Origin: Blattamonas nauphoetae
Taxonomy: Eukaryota > Preaxostyla > Oxymonadida
DNA: 64,000 nucleotides
Direction of reading: 5' to 3'
Assembly: GCA_033064195.1 (NCBI GenBank)
Contig: JARBJD010000272.1
Coordinates: 37,953 to 101,952 of the forward strand
Each line of letters opens with the position of its first letter. Positions within the stretch are counted from its first letter, which is position 1. The notes under the pieces were generated by a model. That model had not been told where the DNA came from. It was given only the letters and a program-made list of their open reading frames with translations, and searched no databases. The position numbers and the translations under genes were made by a program. This document shows, piece by piece, positions 47,098 through 58,883 of the stretch.

Positions 47098-50000
47098 GTG
47101 GAGGAAACAATCCGCCAGAATCATCAAGGTCTGTTCATCTATCTCGAATACTCAACAATTATGCATTCAGAGGTGTTTAATCTCCTAATGACACGCTTGG
47201 CGAAAGTGTACGCCTCGATGAATAAACATAGCAAAGTACATCTCCTAAATGCGCTGGTCCACATTTCTCGTTTCAATGATTTCTCAAAGTACAAATTTGG
47301 CATTGATAGGAATTTTCTTCGTCAACCTAATCGTAACAAGCAAGGAGAGTTGTATCCGCTAGATCGTCCTTTCTACAAACATGCCCAGACGCAATACAAT
47401 CACGTTAGAGACAAAAGTGAAGTGAAAAGTCTGGTACACTAATGAGTCTTATGAAGAGATTCAGAAAAAAGAGAGTAAACCAGTTTCAAATGTTCAGTGA
47501 ACAACACTTTCATGCGATAAAACATCACAGTGTTCCCAAAATCCAAGGTAATCACAGACCCGATCGGATCTGGTACAAGAGTAAGTTTTATGAATGGAAT
47601 AGACAAGAAGAGAACAAACCTGTCGAAATGAAGTGGGAAAGAAAGGTCTGATCATAAAACACAATAGTGTACCTGAACGAGGAGGAGAGAAAAAGTCAAT
47701 GATCAAAGACGAGAATGAAGAGATGAAAAGATAAGAGGACAAATGAGAAAGAGCAAAGCGTAACACTCCAAAAGAAACGGAAAGAAGCAGTCAGGAACGA
47801 GATGAGGGATCAAACCATCGAGACTGAAGATCGTTTTGTCCAAAATACTGAGAGAAAAAACCGCCTGCTAAAATTTTCATCAGATCATCCTTTATAGTAA
47901 GTGAAAACGTATGGACCACGTATCACTTTTCTCGCTATGTAAGTAGTATAGTAGACGATTTGGGAACCAGATTGAAATAGTCATTGAAAACCAAAGTTGA
48001 AAGTCAATTCCGATTGACCATTTCTAAATCTTGTATTAAAAGGAATTTAGGCCATTTCAATGCCAATATTTGACCTAAATTCCAGAAATATGTTCAATAT
48101 TTTGATCATTTTAAGCGTCAATTTTGAAGCAAATTTTTGCCATATTCCAACAATGCTGTCACTTTTTCGATGATTTTCACTTTTGAACTCGAACAAAGTG
48201 AATCCAACTTGAGAACCACTTCGAAAAAATCGAAAAAATTCTAAAATGTCGAGGACGATGTGAGTCATCGATCAAAACAATCCCGATGAAAATCGGTTGA
48301 GAATTCGTGGAGCTACGTACCGAACTGTGATCAAAAGTGACAAAAAGTCGATTTTCAGATTTCGCAAACAACTACTTTATGTCTCACATTCACCTCAAAC
48401 ATCTTCTAAAATTACAAAATCGATTTCGAAAGGTGAAATTCGCGATAAAAACACTTTTGGAAAAAGTTTGATCCGACCCATTGAGGATTTTACGAGTCGA
48501 ATTTTTCGAGATACGGTATGGACCCTGTCTTCCATCATCTTTCGCTCAGGAATCGTCCTCTTATGACGCCTTTTGTGTTAGATTGGATAAGAACGCCTTC
48601 TGGCGACTTTAGGTATGAACCTTTTCACGTCACGATCCTTCGGACACTTTTTGCCAATTTTCGTTTTAACGTTAGATCTTCTAAATTCTTCGCATTCGCG
48701 TCCTAGCGACGCTTTTTGAGATTTCCTGTTTTCCCACTTCATTAGTCCTCTTTTTTTTGCACACCTTTGATTCACCACATTTCACCTCACTTTCAGTCAC
48801 CGTCATTTTTATGTGTTTTCACATATCATCCTCCCTTTCTCACGTTCTGAGGAGGAGTGGCTGAATTTTAACACTTTGTTCGGTACTTTTCTATAAAGTT
48901 GATTTTACGTCTTTTCCTCATATCTTGACTTCACGTTTGTCTTAACAAAACTCATTTCAGCATATTGTATCCTCATCTTCTTTGTTCCATTTCACCACTT
49001 ATCCGTTCATAAGACACTCTCATTTACCTCATTTCACAACCCTTTTTCCGTCGTTCACACCTCACGCGCATCATTATGTCTTCATTGTTTTGACTTTTGC
49101 TTAATTTGACAAAAGAGATTGAAACAAGGTACAATGAAGTGAGCAAGTACAATAGTGAATGGTGAAGTGGATGAAGTGAGTGAGGAATTTTACTAATGTG
49201 TTTTATGAACGCGTTCATCGAAATTCGCATAAAAGAGCAAACAAAGTGAATGAAGTGGCAATCAAACAATAAAGTGAAGTGAGGGACAGAAAGAAACGAG
49301 GAGAGTAAAAACGACGAGATCAAGGGTTACAAAATGATTTTTATGCGCGAACAGAAACCAATGTAGTCTAATCCATGTGAACTGAGTTTAGAAAAACATA
49401 CTGTTGAACTTTAAAACATAATTGGAAATTGATATTGAGCGGGCACTGTGGATTGTTTCTATTGTGTTCATAATTGAATTTTAGAATTAGATAAATAAAA
49501 ACAAGAGAATACCAGTTTGGTTCCAGTTGTGAGACATCCTTTGCGACCATAAACAGCAACGCTTCACTCGATTGGATGGTCAGGCAAGGACCAGTTTCAA
49601 TCTTTCACAGAAGTCTAAAACACCATACTGTACCTCAGATGTGAGGATCATTGACATCGAGTTAACTATGGGTTTTAAAAGTGAACGAATAATAAAACGT
49701 GATCATACCGGTTTCACTTCGGTAATGCCACATTCTGTGAACGATAAACCGCGATCGTGTACCCAATTCGAAGGTGCCTTTTGTGATCGATTGTATCTGG
49801 TACAACAATGGTTTTATCAAAGAATTCAGTGAAAAAGTGAACAAACCGGTTAATCTCGACTTGGATCCACCTTCGTTAGAACATAAAACATTGTACTGTA
49901 CCTGAATGAAGAAGACTGAAAAAGAGCCAAATTGAGTCCGAGAATGAGTTTTATCAAAGAGAGTAGAAATGAGAAAGTCAAAGAGGGAGAACATGAATTC

Positions 50001-50760
50001 AAGGTCAATAGAAAGTAAAACAAAGCGGCGTACCTTCTGAATCAAAATCGACGATCGATCGAGAAATTTCGAGCACCAAAAGTTGATCAAAATTTTAGAA
50101 CTCATGTTCAACTTTAATTTTTGAAAAAGTGAGAGACAATGAAGAGATAATGAGAATGAAGTGACAATGAAAATCCAAGAGTGAAGTGGAGAGAAAAGAG
50201 AAGACAAAGGTGATGTGAAAATGACGGTACAAGAATGAGTCTTAGGAAAGATTAAACAAAAAGAGAACAAACAAGTTTTAATTCTTCGGTGAAAGTCACT
50301 TTCGAAGAGTAAGACGCGATAGTTCATCGACGTCGAGAGGATCAGTTGGTGAGAGGTCAGAAAAGAAATTTAAAAGAGATGAAAGAAAGAGAAGAGCAAA
50401 CAAGTTATTTTTCGGTAGTGAAACAACATTCGAAACGATAAGACGCGACGGTTGATCAGATCTTCGAGGTCAAGTTTGGTCCGATCAAGTACAAAAAGAG
50501 TTTTATGAAGAGATTTATCAAAAGAGAACAAACCATTTAAGAATAAGTCGGAAACGAAATTCCAGAAGATAAAACGATAGTGTACCTGAACGAGGAGGAG
50601 AAGAAAAAAGTGAATGATCGAGAACGAGAATGAGTTGGCGAAAAGAAAAGAGAACAAATGTGAAAGTAGAAAGTGAAACACACCTAAATCAAACGGTAAA
50701 GAACCATCAGGAACGAGAAGGGATGATCGAGTCCCATTGAAGTACTTTCTCTGATCAAAC
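47098..50760. repeat. Decayed array related to the Maverick first gene
   Basis: Blocks of 100-180 bp recur in the same orientation: 47655-47830 matches 50570-50745, and a third copy begins at about 49885 (common phrase GTGTACCTGAACGAGGAGGA). In translation several blocks read like YKSKFYEW...NKPVEMKW or LVQQWFYQRI, resembling the WRIKPKLWNQGNRP and FRIRLDSWLKATIKP ends of the two repeats in the 50864-51253 protein. No block keeps a long frame. I read it as a graveyard of tandem copies of that gene or domain, and possibly as the terminal region of the Maverick. Confidence 0.5.
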
Positions 50761-50832
50761 AAGACTGATCGAACCCATCGATGAGAGGATCGAAGTCTCG
50801 GAAGATCCCTAATGATTAAACAACGATTGAAA

Positions 50833-50863
50833 ATTTATTTTTGAATTTTTTAATTTGTATTAA
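50833..50863 (+). promoter_or_regulatory. T-rich box before first Maverick gene
   Basis: ATTTATTTTTG, a second TTTTTTAATTTG tract and TATTAAATG at the start codon; same layout as before 51297. Confidence 0.55.
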
Positions 50864-51253
50864 ATGAATCCAACTGAGATGTACAACGAAAGACGTCGAG
50901 TATATTCAGAACAAGCATTAATTGAATCAATGAGAGAAGTGAACTGTTCGCTAGTCTCTGGGTATGTCAGAAATACTGTGCCGGTGACGTATGTTCATGA
51001 GGGAGTTGAATGGAGAATAAAACCAAAGTTGTGGAATCAAGGAAACAGACCTCACTTCTCAAAACGTCGACACTACCCTCAATCATTCGTCGAAAATGAA
51101 CTGAAGAAATATAATTGTGAGCTCGTCGGTGAGTACACCAAAGTTCTGGTTCCATTCACATATCGAGAGATTGGCGGAAGTGAAGTGTTCAGAATTAGAC
51201 TTGATTCCTGGCTAAAGGCAACGATAAAGCCCCATCAGAGAAAACAGAAATAA
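50864..51253 (+). CDS. Two-repeat small protein of the Maverick
   Basis: A 129-residue protein with two copies of a roughly 57-residue unit: residues about 15-70 (NCSLVSGYVRNTVPVTYVHE...WRIKPKLW) and 72-127 (NCELVGEYTKVLVPFTYREI...FRIRLDSW). The layout 'L..GEY....VPV.Y...G..fri....W' resembles the small beta-rich repeats of phage and giant-virus DNA-binding or endonuclease-associated proteins that normally carry a CxxC pair, but the cysteines are missing, so I make no firm assignment. The start is the ATG directly after the promoter-like box. Decayed copies of the same unit fill the region to the left. Confidence 0.7.
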   Translation: MNPTEMYNERRRVYSEQALIESMREVNCSLVSGYVRNTVPVTYVHEGVEWRIKPKLWNQGNRPHFSKRRHYPQSFVENELKKYNCELVGEYTKVLVPFTYREIGGSEVFRIRLDSWLKATIKPHQRKQK

Positions 51254-51261
51254 ACGCTCAA

Positions 51262-51296
51262 CTTTTTTTATTTTCGGATTTTTTAATTTGTAGTAA
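51262..51296 (+). promoter_or_regulatory. T-rich box before DNA polymerase gene
   Basis: CTTTTTTTATTTTCGG, a second TTTTTTAATTTG tract and TAGTAAATG at the start. Confidence 0.6.
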
Positions 51297-54200
51297 ATGG
51301 CGGCGACACTGAAATTTGTCACAGACAGCATCACGAAAATAAGAGCACTATTTCCAAACACCACCTTTGAATTCAAGGATGAACATGGCTATGATCGAAC
51401 ATAGAATCCAAACATTAGAAACTACCAACATCATCGTGCATATCTCCTGTCAATGCTCAAGAATCCAGATCTCCATTTTGAAGGAGAGATAAGGAATATT
51501 TCCAACTATCAGATTGATGATTTTATTCACAAACTGGAAGAGCACAATAACAATGCAATGATGAATGAAGAAGACAGCAAAGCAAGAATGCAAATCATGA
51601 AAGAAAATCCAAGAGTGAACAAAGATGAACTGAAAAAGCAAGTGTTCAAAATGACGTGGAAACTGAAATCAATTGAAGAGAAGCTGATGGATCATTGGAT
51701 GAAGAATCTGTTAATCATTCAGAAGAAAAATGAACAAATGGAAAAGAGAGAAGTGCAGACATTTGAGGGATTTGAAGAATGCATATTACTAGCCGAACCA
51801 CGCGACAAAGCAGCATTCAATTCTTGTCTCATGAATGCACGAAGGAAGTTCAAAAAGAATGAGGTCGAGAAGGTTGAGGATAATGGAAAACCATATCAGT
51901 TGTACTTTCACAATCATCTGAAGAATGTCGAGGAAATCACAACCTTCATTAAAGCAGTGTTCGACAAAGAGAAAGATCATCCATTCAAGATTAGTATTGA
52001 CTTTGGAAAGATCATCGAGAGAAAAGACAAAGATGAGACAACATACAATGACTTCAGACCAGAACTGGAGAACACATCGAAGAGCTTCCCAACTGTGATC
52101 AGAAGTTCAGGCGACATCAATGAGTATTCAAAATATGCCATCAATCTGATCAAAGAATCTCAAGAGAGAACACTGATGGATACGAAGACAATGTACATCG
52201 CATTCCACTCCATTCTAGTTGCAGTCTATCGATTCCCAGTTGCAGGAAAAGCAAATGCAATTCTCACTGAACACATCAAAACGAGGAATGTTCGGTACAT
52301 CGATTCTGAGTACAATATCTGCTTCTTTCAAGCTCTTTCATTCCTCACACTTCCTGAAGTTCAAGGTAAGAAAATATCAATCAATATGAGGAACAGTGAA
52401 GCCTACAGATTGTTCGCACAATGGATGAATCTCACTCATCTCCAATCTCGACAATTGACCCCACATCTTCAGAATTATCCTGGGTTTGATATTGCATCAG
52501 ACATTGAGAAAGCAATGATTCAATTCAACATCACAGTTCACATTTATGAATTTGACGAAGACAAGAAACGATACTTCCTCAGTCAGTCGTATGTCAACGA
52601 AAATGATGACGCTCGTGTCCTCCCACTTCTAATGATTCCTCTTACCGCTACTCTCGTTCATGTGATGTTTATTGTTGACCCTGAGAAAATCACTGGATAC
52701 AAGCTTTGTCCATATTGTCAGTCTAGAGGATTCCAAGTGAAGAATAAAAACTATAGCAGAGATTTTGAGAAGCATCTCAGAGAGTGCAAAGAACTTGATG
52801 GAAAACATGTGAAGAAGATCTCACTCGATAAAACTCCAAGACCGTATGTTCCGCACATTCTCAACAACAGAACGTTTGAATTTCTGATGGCACACAAGAG
52901 ACAAGACGAATTCAAACCAACACAATACTACATCACATACGATTTCGAAACCATGGAAGATCTCATTCTTGACAATTTATTCTCTGATGACAACACACAA
53001 CTGATCTCACACTTGAAGCCTCTCTCCGTTGCATCTGCAATCAAAACAAAATCAGGTGTGAAGTCAATCTACTTTGATCTTCGAGATGGAACGGACTTTG
53101 TGAAGCAATGGATCAGAGAACTCTTCAGATATGCTGAGACAGTACGAGATGACAACTACTACGAAGACCTGGAAATACCCTCACAAAATGAAGTCAGTGT
53201 GATTGGATTCAACAGTTCCAGATTCGACATCAATCTCATCTTTCGTGATCTCGTAGACAAAGATTGGAAAGTGGTGAGCTTCCTTGGATCAACAACAAAG
53301 TACAAACAAGTATTGATCAGACACGAGAAAACACAACAGGTTCTTCGCTTTATTGACATGATGTCGTATACCGGACCAATGACTTTGGATAATGCAGTCA
53401 AAGCCTTTGGAGGAAACACTACACTCCAGAAATCATTCTTTGCTTACGAATCATTCGACTCATCAGACTACGATACAGTGCTGAGCAAACAAGAACCATT
53501 CTCCAAATATGAATTCTATTCGAGTCTGAACAACAGTGAAATGTCCGACAGTGACTACCAAATGTACCTTGATGATTGGAACAAACAAGGATTCAAGAAC
53601 CGTTGGGAATATCTGAAATTCTACAACATCAGAGATGTCGAATGTATGATTGCACCTCTGGACAATCTGATTGATCTGAACTTCCAATACAAAGTGGATA
53701 TGTTGCACAATCTCTCATTGTCAGCCAACGCTTCTGCAATCAAATATGCGTGTGCCTACAAAGACTTTGATATCGACGATGATTTCAATGGAGTGGATCA
53801 ATCTGGAGAAATAAAAATCACCAAGCAATACTGGAAGTACAAAGTTGCTTCGTACATCTATCAAGACCAGAAAGCTCATCGCAGTACTGACAAAAATGTC
53901 ACTGAAGCGGATTACGACTGGTTTGTTCAACAGTGCAAGAGAGTGTGCTATATATGCAAGTGTCACTTCACACAAGCAGTACGACCAACGTTGGATCGAA
54001 TCGACAATTCGAAAGGACATTCTAAAGAGAACGTGAAGATCTGCTGTGATTACTGCAACACATACAAGTCAGACAAAGATGAACATCTCACTCGATTGAG
54101 AATTCAACTTAAGAAGTATTGCATCTGGAAATCATTACCTATGACTCTGACACATGAGCAAACCTATCACAAACTGAGAGCAGCAGTGACTGGTGGATTA

Positions 54201-55667
54201 TCGAATGTTCAACATCGACAGAACATCAAAGACGTGACTCCAATCAATCACTTCACTTATGAAGACGGAAGAGTTATCTCAAAAGATACAGAACATAAAA
54301 TGACTCATGTCTGTGGTGTTGATTTTAATTCTCTCTACCCAAGTGCTTTCTCCTCAATCAAGAACAAAAACAATCCATACACTAATCACAGAATGTACAT
54401 GCCAGGAAGATGTTTGTACACAGCAACAGGAGATTAAGAATGTCGAAAGATTATTGATGACAAGAATCAGAAGACACTATTCGTAGCAGAACTGAAGGGA
54501 CACATAGACGAGAAGTACATCAACGATTTCATTAACTTCCCACCAATCTTTAGAAACATTGTGGTCAATACGACAGAAGAGAACATTGGAGAGAAGACCT
54601 ATTCGTTGAGGAAGAAACATGGATTGAAGACTGATGACAAACAACGGAAGCTGACCCAACTCTTGAGCACACACGATCAGTATATGTTCTTTTCGACATA
54701 CTATCTGTGGTTCCTCATCGACTATTGCCACTTCATTATTGATGACGTAAAGAGTGTGATGGTCTTTTCGAGACATGCTGGATTTGAACCATTTGTGACT
54801 TCATTTATGAAAGACAGAATAGAAGCAATGAAGGTTGGAAACAAAGGAAAAGAACAATTCTGTAAGACCAACCTGAATGGAAGTTACGGATATGATGGCA
54901 TGAACACTGAGAAGTACAACTCAATCACAATCTGCAATGAGAAGAGAACCTACTTGAAGCAAATGATGAAAGGATTTGTAGCAACAAGAGAGATCAATGA
55001 GGACAACTACATCGTGATTGAAGACAGAGAGAAAGCATCGTGTAAAACTTGTCTGCAAGAAGCAGTATTCACACTCGACAATGCCAAGTTCTGGTATCTA
55101 AATTTCATCTACAACTTCATGTACAAATGTCTAGACATGAACAAGATTCACTTCTGTGAGGGAGACACTGACTCTGCTTATTGGGCGATTAGTGGAGATC
55201 CAAGTGCTGGAATCCATCAACAATTTGAACATGTTATTGCTGACAAGGAATTCTATGATGCTCACAAATATGAATGGTTTCCCAATCCTGAAAAAGGAGT
55301 TGATGATGAGAAGAAACTGTTGGGACTAGCTATTGAAAAGGAAGGTGAACAGATGATCTGTCTTGCACCCAAGTGTTACTCTCTCGATGAGAAATGCAAG
55401 ATCAAAGGAGTGTCTCTGAAGAAAACAAATATCACAAGCGACGATTATGTGAAGTGTCTGAATGGAGAGAAAACTGTGACCACAACACTGAACTTTCAGA
55501 CGAGAAGAATCGTGAGCGAACGGGACACCAATGGATTTGAGATAGCGAAAATACAACAACAGAAACTCAGTCTCAGTGGAATTCATCTGAAGGCAATCGT
55601 ACTTGAAAATGAATCGTGTCCTCCATTCATTCATGGACTGAAAGCAACTGATTATATTATAGAATAA
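51297..55667 (+). pseudogene. Protein-primed DNA polymerase B with HNH insert (two in-frame stops)
   Basis: One frame of 1457 codons, broken only by TAG at 51402-51404 and TAA at 54435-54437. Landmarks by codon number from 51297: an OTU-protease-like DSEYNICFFQALS at about 336 and a CPYC...H...C zinc-finger-like stretch at about 471; exonuclease motifs YDFET (549), FNSSRFD (about 644) and YNIRDVE (about 778); an HNH endonuclease-like insert CYICKC...LDRIDNSKGHSKENVKICC from 884; polymerase motif A DFNSLYPS (1009), motif B KTNLNGSYG (about 1190) and motif C DTDS (1290). All catalytic residues are present. Its role is protein-primed replication of the element. The second stop lies between motifs A and B, so a terminated product would be inactive unless the codon is read through. 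Confidence 0.92.
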
Positions 55668-55675
55668 ACACAAAC

Positions 55676-55690
55676 TTTATTTTTGTATAA
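55676..55690 (+). promoter_or_regulatory. T-rich box before integrase gene
   Basis: TTTATTTTTGTATAA directly followed by ATG. Confidence 0.6.
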
Positions 55691-57611
55691 ATGAACACAC
55701 GACAGATGAATGCTTTAGTGAATAGACTTCTTCGGTGCACACAGCATTCCAAAACGAAATTGTCGAAAGAAATGGACTTTAACTAACGTTTTACCTGTCT
55801 ATCATGGCGCTGATTCTAATGGACCATTTGATGGAAATGATGAAACATACTTCGAGGATTGGTTCAATGGAGGTTTATCTCCTGAATTATCACTACCTGA
55901 TGGAAGAAGAGTAGTTCAACAATTTGTTAGCAACTTCCAAGGAGTTCGTATTCGGGATAGCACTGCTAAACTTGCATTCGAAGCATATCAATTTTATCAT
56001 CACGAGGTGAATCAGGGAGTGAATTCTTCACCACGGATTCGAAGGCCTGCAGAGGCAAGACCAATACCAATTCCAGTGCAAAGACCAATAGCAATTCAAT
56101 CACCTGAAGACCTAGTTCTTCCTGGACAGATGAGAAACTTGAAATCAATGGGGTTTGAATATGAATATCCAATGAAGGAGAGGAGATTTGAAGAGGAGGA
56201 TGATGATGTCATTATTCCCAATCCACCAATGTCAATCAGAACAACTGCGTCCAAACACCCTGTGAGAGAGATCAGACACTACGAACCGACGACACAGCAA
56301 GTGCTCAAAAAGTTGGAACATATGAAAGGATTGTTTGATCATCAACAGAGAAACGATTCAGAAGATGAACAGATCAAAGCTGAGAATTCACTATTGAATA
56401 ATCAAAAGCAAATGGAACACTTTATTACCTCACACATTCTGGATGCAAATAAAATGAATAGAGACACATTTGTTCGAGCCTCAATAAACAGAAAGATTGC
56501 GAACGAAGATCTTGACTTCATTCTGACTCACACAAAACAAATCCCATTCGGAGGAAGATCATTTCAGGATTGGTATGAGGAATATGATCACAGATGGAGT
56601 GTAGCACATCCGAGGAAAATTCGGAGAGAAAAAGGAGGTGACAGAATGAGAATTGATCCACCAATGATTCCTAAAACAACGGAAAAAATTGTGTATCCTT
56701 TTCGATCAAAAATGCAGTTCATGTCCAAAGCAATAACAGGTGATCCACAGAAGACATCAGACAGAAAGGTTCCTCAGAATTGTGATCGACCATACTTCTC
56801 TCCCAAGTTCGGATCATGGGAAATTGATCTCGTTTTCATTCAATCACCAACGTCGAAAACAGTGTTGCAGATTTTTCTCTTTGCCATTAACATCAACACC
56901 AAATACCTGGTTGTCATTCCTGTTCTGGATAAATCATGGAGCAAAGTCAAGACTGCAATCAATGACCTGATTAATTATCGTGGCGTTCACGTGAACAACA
57001 TTCGAGGTGATGGTGAAGCAGCATGGACAAGTGGAGAAGCATCAGAGTTTTTCAAGGATCAGAATGTCAGCACATATTTCACAAGTTCACCATTCACAAA
57101 TCACAATCGAATTGTCGATCGAGTGATCAGAACAATCAGAGATGGATTCCAAGACAATGCAACACAAACGGCCAATCATTCACTGATGAATCAGATGGTG
57201 GAATTCTACAACATGACTCCACATCGAGCGTACTGGAATAAGTTCACTCCAGAGCAAGCGCAAAACAATCGTGAAATCGAAGCTCTGTATATCTCCAGTT
57301 GTGAAGAACAATTAAAGAACATCCAAAAGCAACAGATTACACAGATGCTATGGAAGTACAAGCCAGGAAACATTCTACTAATTCACCTTGATTTAGACAA
57401 GACTGTTGCCAAGTTTCAGAAGAAGCGAAGACAGTTTCAATTCGTGGGGAAATTCATCGAATACAAACACGGTAATGTCGTAGCTACTCTACTGAATGGT
57501 CTCACTTGTCTGTCAAAAGTTGTCTACGTTCCGATCCAACACACGAAGTTTCATGCTGAGTCAATTGACGACTTAACTCCACAATTCATTGCTGAATTTA
57601 ATTTAATCTAA
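55691..57611 (+). pseudogene. Retroviral-type (rve) integrase, frameshifted at the 5' end
   Basis: It begins MNTRQMNALVNRLL in one frame. A shift near 55740-55750 moves it to the frame that runs uninterrupted to TAA at 57609, giving about 640 residues. The core has the first Asp in WEIDLVF, the second in IRGDGEAAW and, 36 residues on, IVDRVIRTIRDGF, where the DD35E Glu would stand; here the codon is GAT (Asp). A C-terminal beta-rich segment (KPGNILLIHL...FVGKFIEYKHG) resembles the SH3-like domains of such integrases. The N-terminal 250 residues are charged and unmatched, and no HHCC finger is visible. Its role is insertion of the element into host DNA. Some Polinton integrases may naturally carry Asp here; I cannot check. 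Confidence 0.9.
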
Positions 57612-57630
57612 TCTCAAAAATGTTTCAGAT

Positions 57631-57647
57631 ATTTTTATTTCATTTAA
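57631..57647 (+). promoter_or_regulatory. T-rich box before 119-aa gene
   Basis: ATTTTTATTTCATTTAA then ATG. Confidence 0.6.
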
Positions 57648-58007
57648 ATGTCATCACTGAAAATATTAGAACCGTTTGATCCAGAACAAAAGGAGTTCAC
57701 AAACATCCACGACTTTCAGAGATACTTGGAGAAGAATAGAAAAGAACTGAATGAGTACACAACTCAGAAACTGAATAGGATGATTCAAATCGATGGATAC
57801 AGAATCACAAAAATAAGAGGTGAGATTGCACTGAGGAAACGATATGTCGATGCTTCCACTCCTCCTAATTCACTATCGATTGATCAAAGATTGTCAGACA
57901 TTGAAGAATCAATTCGAACACTGACAGATACTCTCAGCATGAGGCATCGAAGTCTTGACGAGACCATCAACAACCTTATTCAAGACTTAACGGACAGTCC
58001 GGTTTAA
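57648..58007 (+). CDS. Small helical Maverick protein
   Basis: An intact 119-residue frame, start ATG at the box and TAA stop. It is mostly alpha-helical: basic N-terminal half (NRKELNEYTTQKLNRM), then a heptad-like C-terminal region (DQRLSDIEESIRTLTDTL) suited to a coiled coil. The 3' end overlaps the convergent ATPase gene by 21 bp. I do not recognise it; a structural or DNA-associated virion protein is possible. Confidence 0.7.
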   Translation: MSSLKILEPFDPEQKEFTNIHDFQRYLEKNRKELNEYTTQKLNRMIQIDGYRITKIRGEIALRKRYVDASTPPNSLSIDQRLSDIEESIRTLTDTLSMRHRSLDETINNLIQDLTDSPV

Positions 58008-58832
58008 CCCTTCTTTGTTGATCTCATTCAGTGCTACTCCATCAGTATTGTATCGAAGAATGATTGCTTCACATTTCTGTTTTCGTTGATAGATATTCCA
58101 AAAATGTCGAATATCAATTGGTGAGTTCAACTGAGGATAGACTCGACTGATTCGTTCTTTGTTGAATCCTCCAAAGAACCACATTGAATCAATGTTTGAC
58201 TTCATGTCTGCTGACAAACTGAAGAGCTCATGCATCGTCAGAAAGAATGTGAACTTCGGTTGTCGATTCTCCAGTAGTAAGTCCATCATTGTCATTCTAT
58301 TTTTGGATGTTCTACGTTCACCTAGGATCCTACGACAGTCATCAAGAAGGATAATCGTTTGGAGATTCTTAACTGAGAAGTCATCAATGTAAAGTGAGTC
58401 AAAGAGATTCTCTCTGCATTCATCTGTGATTCTGTTTTGCCACTGATTGTCAATAATTTCTTCATATGCAGCTTTCGATTCGGAGAGTTCCAACAGAAAT
58501 GGAAGTGCATCATCGTATTTGACTTTCACATAAGGAACATTCAGTATTGGTTTGAATTTGTCGAATGTCGGATCTATGTTCTTATCAGTGACGAAGACAA
58601 ACAGATGGAATAGTTCATTCCTAACTTGAACATTCTGTAGCTTGGCAACTTCTCGAAGTGCATTAAATGTTTTCCCACTTCCTCTATTTCCAACAAGGAC
58701 ATTGACACTATTGCGATTGAAATTCAAGTCTGGATGAATCTGTGATTGCACTTCATGAGAAACATTCCTATTAGAAGCTTCACTCAATTTTGCATTCACG
58801 TATGCTGTTAATGATTGATTCGATTTGTTCAT
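57987..58832 (-). CDS. FtsK/HerA-type DNA-packaging ATPase
   Basis: An intact 281-residue frame and the only minus-strand gene of the cluster. The Walker A motif is GNRGSGKT (residues 48-55) and Walker B is TIILLDD (159-165). A downstream FFLTMHELFSLSADMKSNID helix with a polar sensor-like stretch matches the A32-like packaging ATPases of Polintons and related viruses, which drive genome loading into the capsid. The size is normal for the family. It converges with the 119-aa gene and diverges from the gene at 58884 across a 51-bp shared upstream region. Confidence 0.92.
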   Translation of the reverse strand: MNKSNQSLTAYVNAKLSEASNRNVSHEVQSQIHPDLNFNRNSVNVLVGNRGSGKTFNALREVAKLQNVQVRNELFHLFVFVTDKNIDPTFDKFKPILNVPYVKVKYDDALPFLLELSESKAAYEEIIDNQWQNRITDECRENLFDSLYIDDFSVKNLQTIILLDDCRRILGERRTSKNRMTMMDLLLENRQPKFTFFLTMHELFSLSADMKSNIDSMWFFGGFNKERISRVYPQLNSPIDIRHFWNIYQRKQKCEAIILRYNTDGVALNEINKEGLNRTVR

Positions 58833-58883
58833 TTGTGATTTAACTCTAATTAAAATATAGTTTTGGTTTTTGTTTTGTATGAA
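58833..58883. promoter_or_regulatory. Bidirectional promoter region, ATPase and 58884 gene
   Basis: Plus direction: GTTTTTGTTTTGTATGAA before ATG at 58884. Minus direction: TATATTTTAATTAGAG and TTAAATCACAA before the ATPase ATG. The two start codons are 51 bp apart. Confidence 0.5.

Noticed and set aside
47098-47651. Intact plus-strand genes of 114 and 69 residues
   Set aside because: They match parts of the repeated blocks further right that are clearly decayed, so they are treated as remnants.
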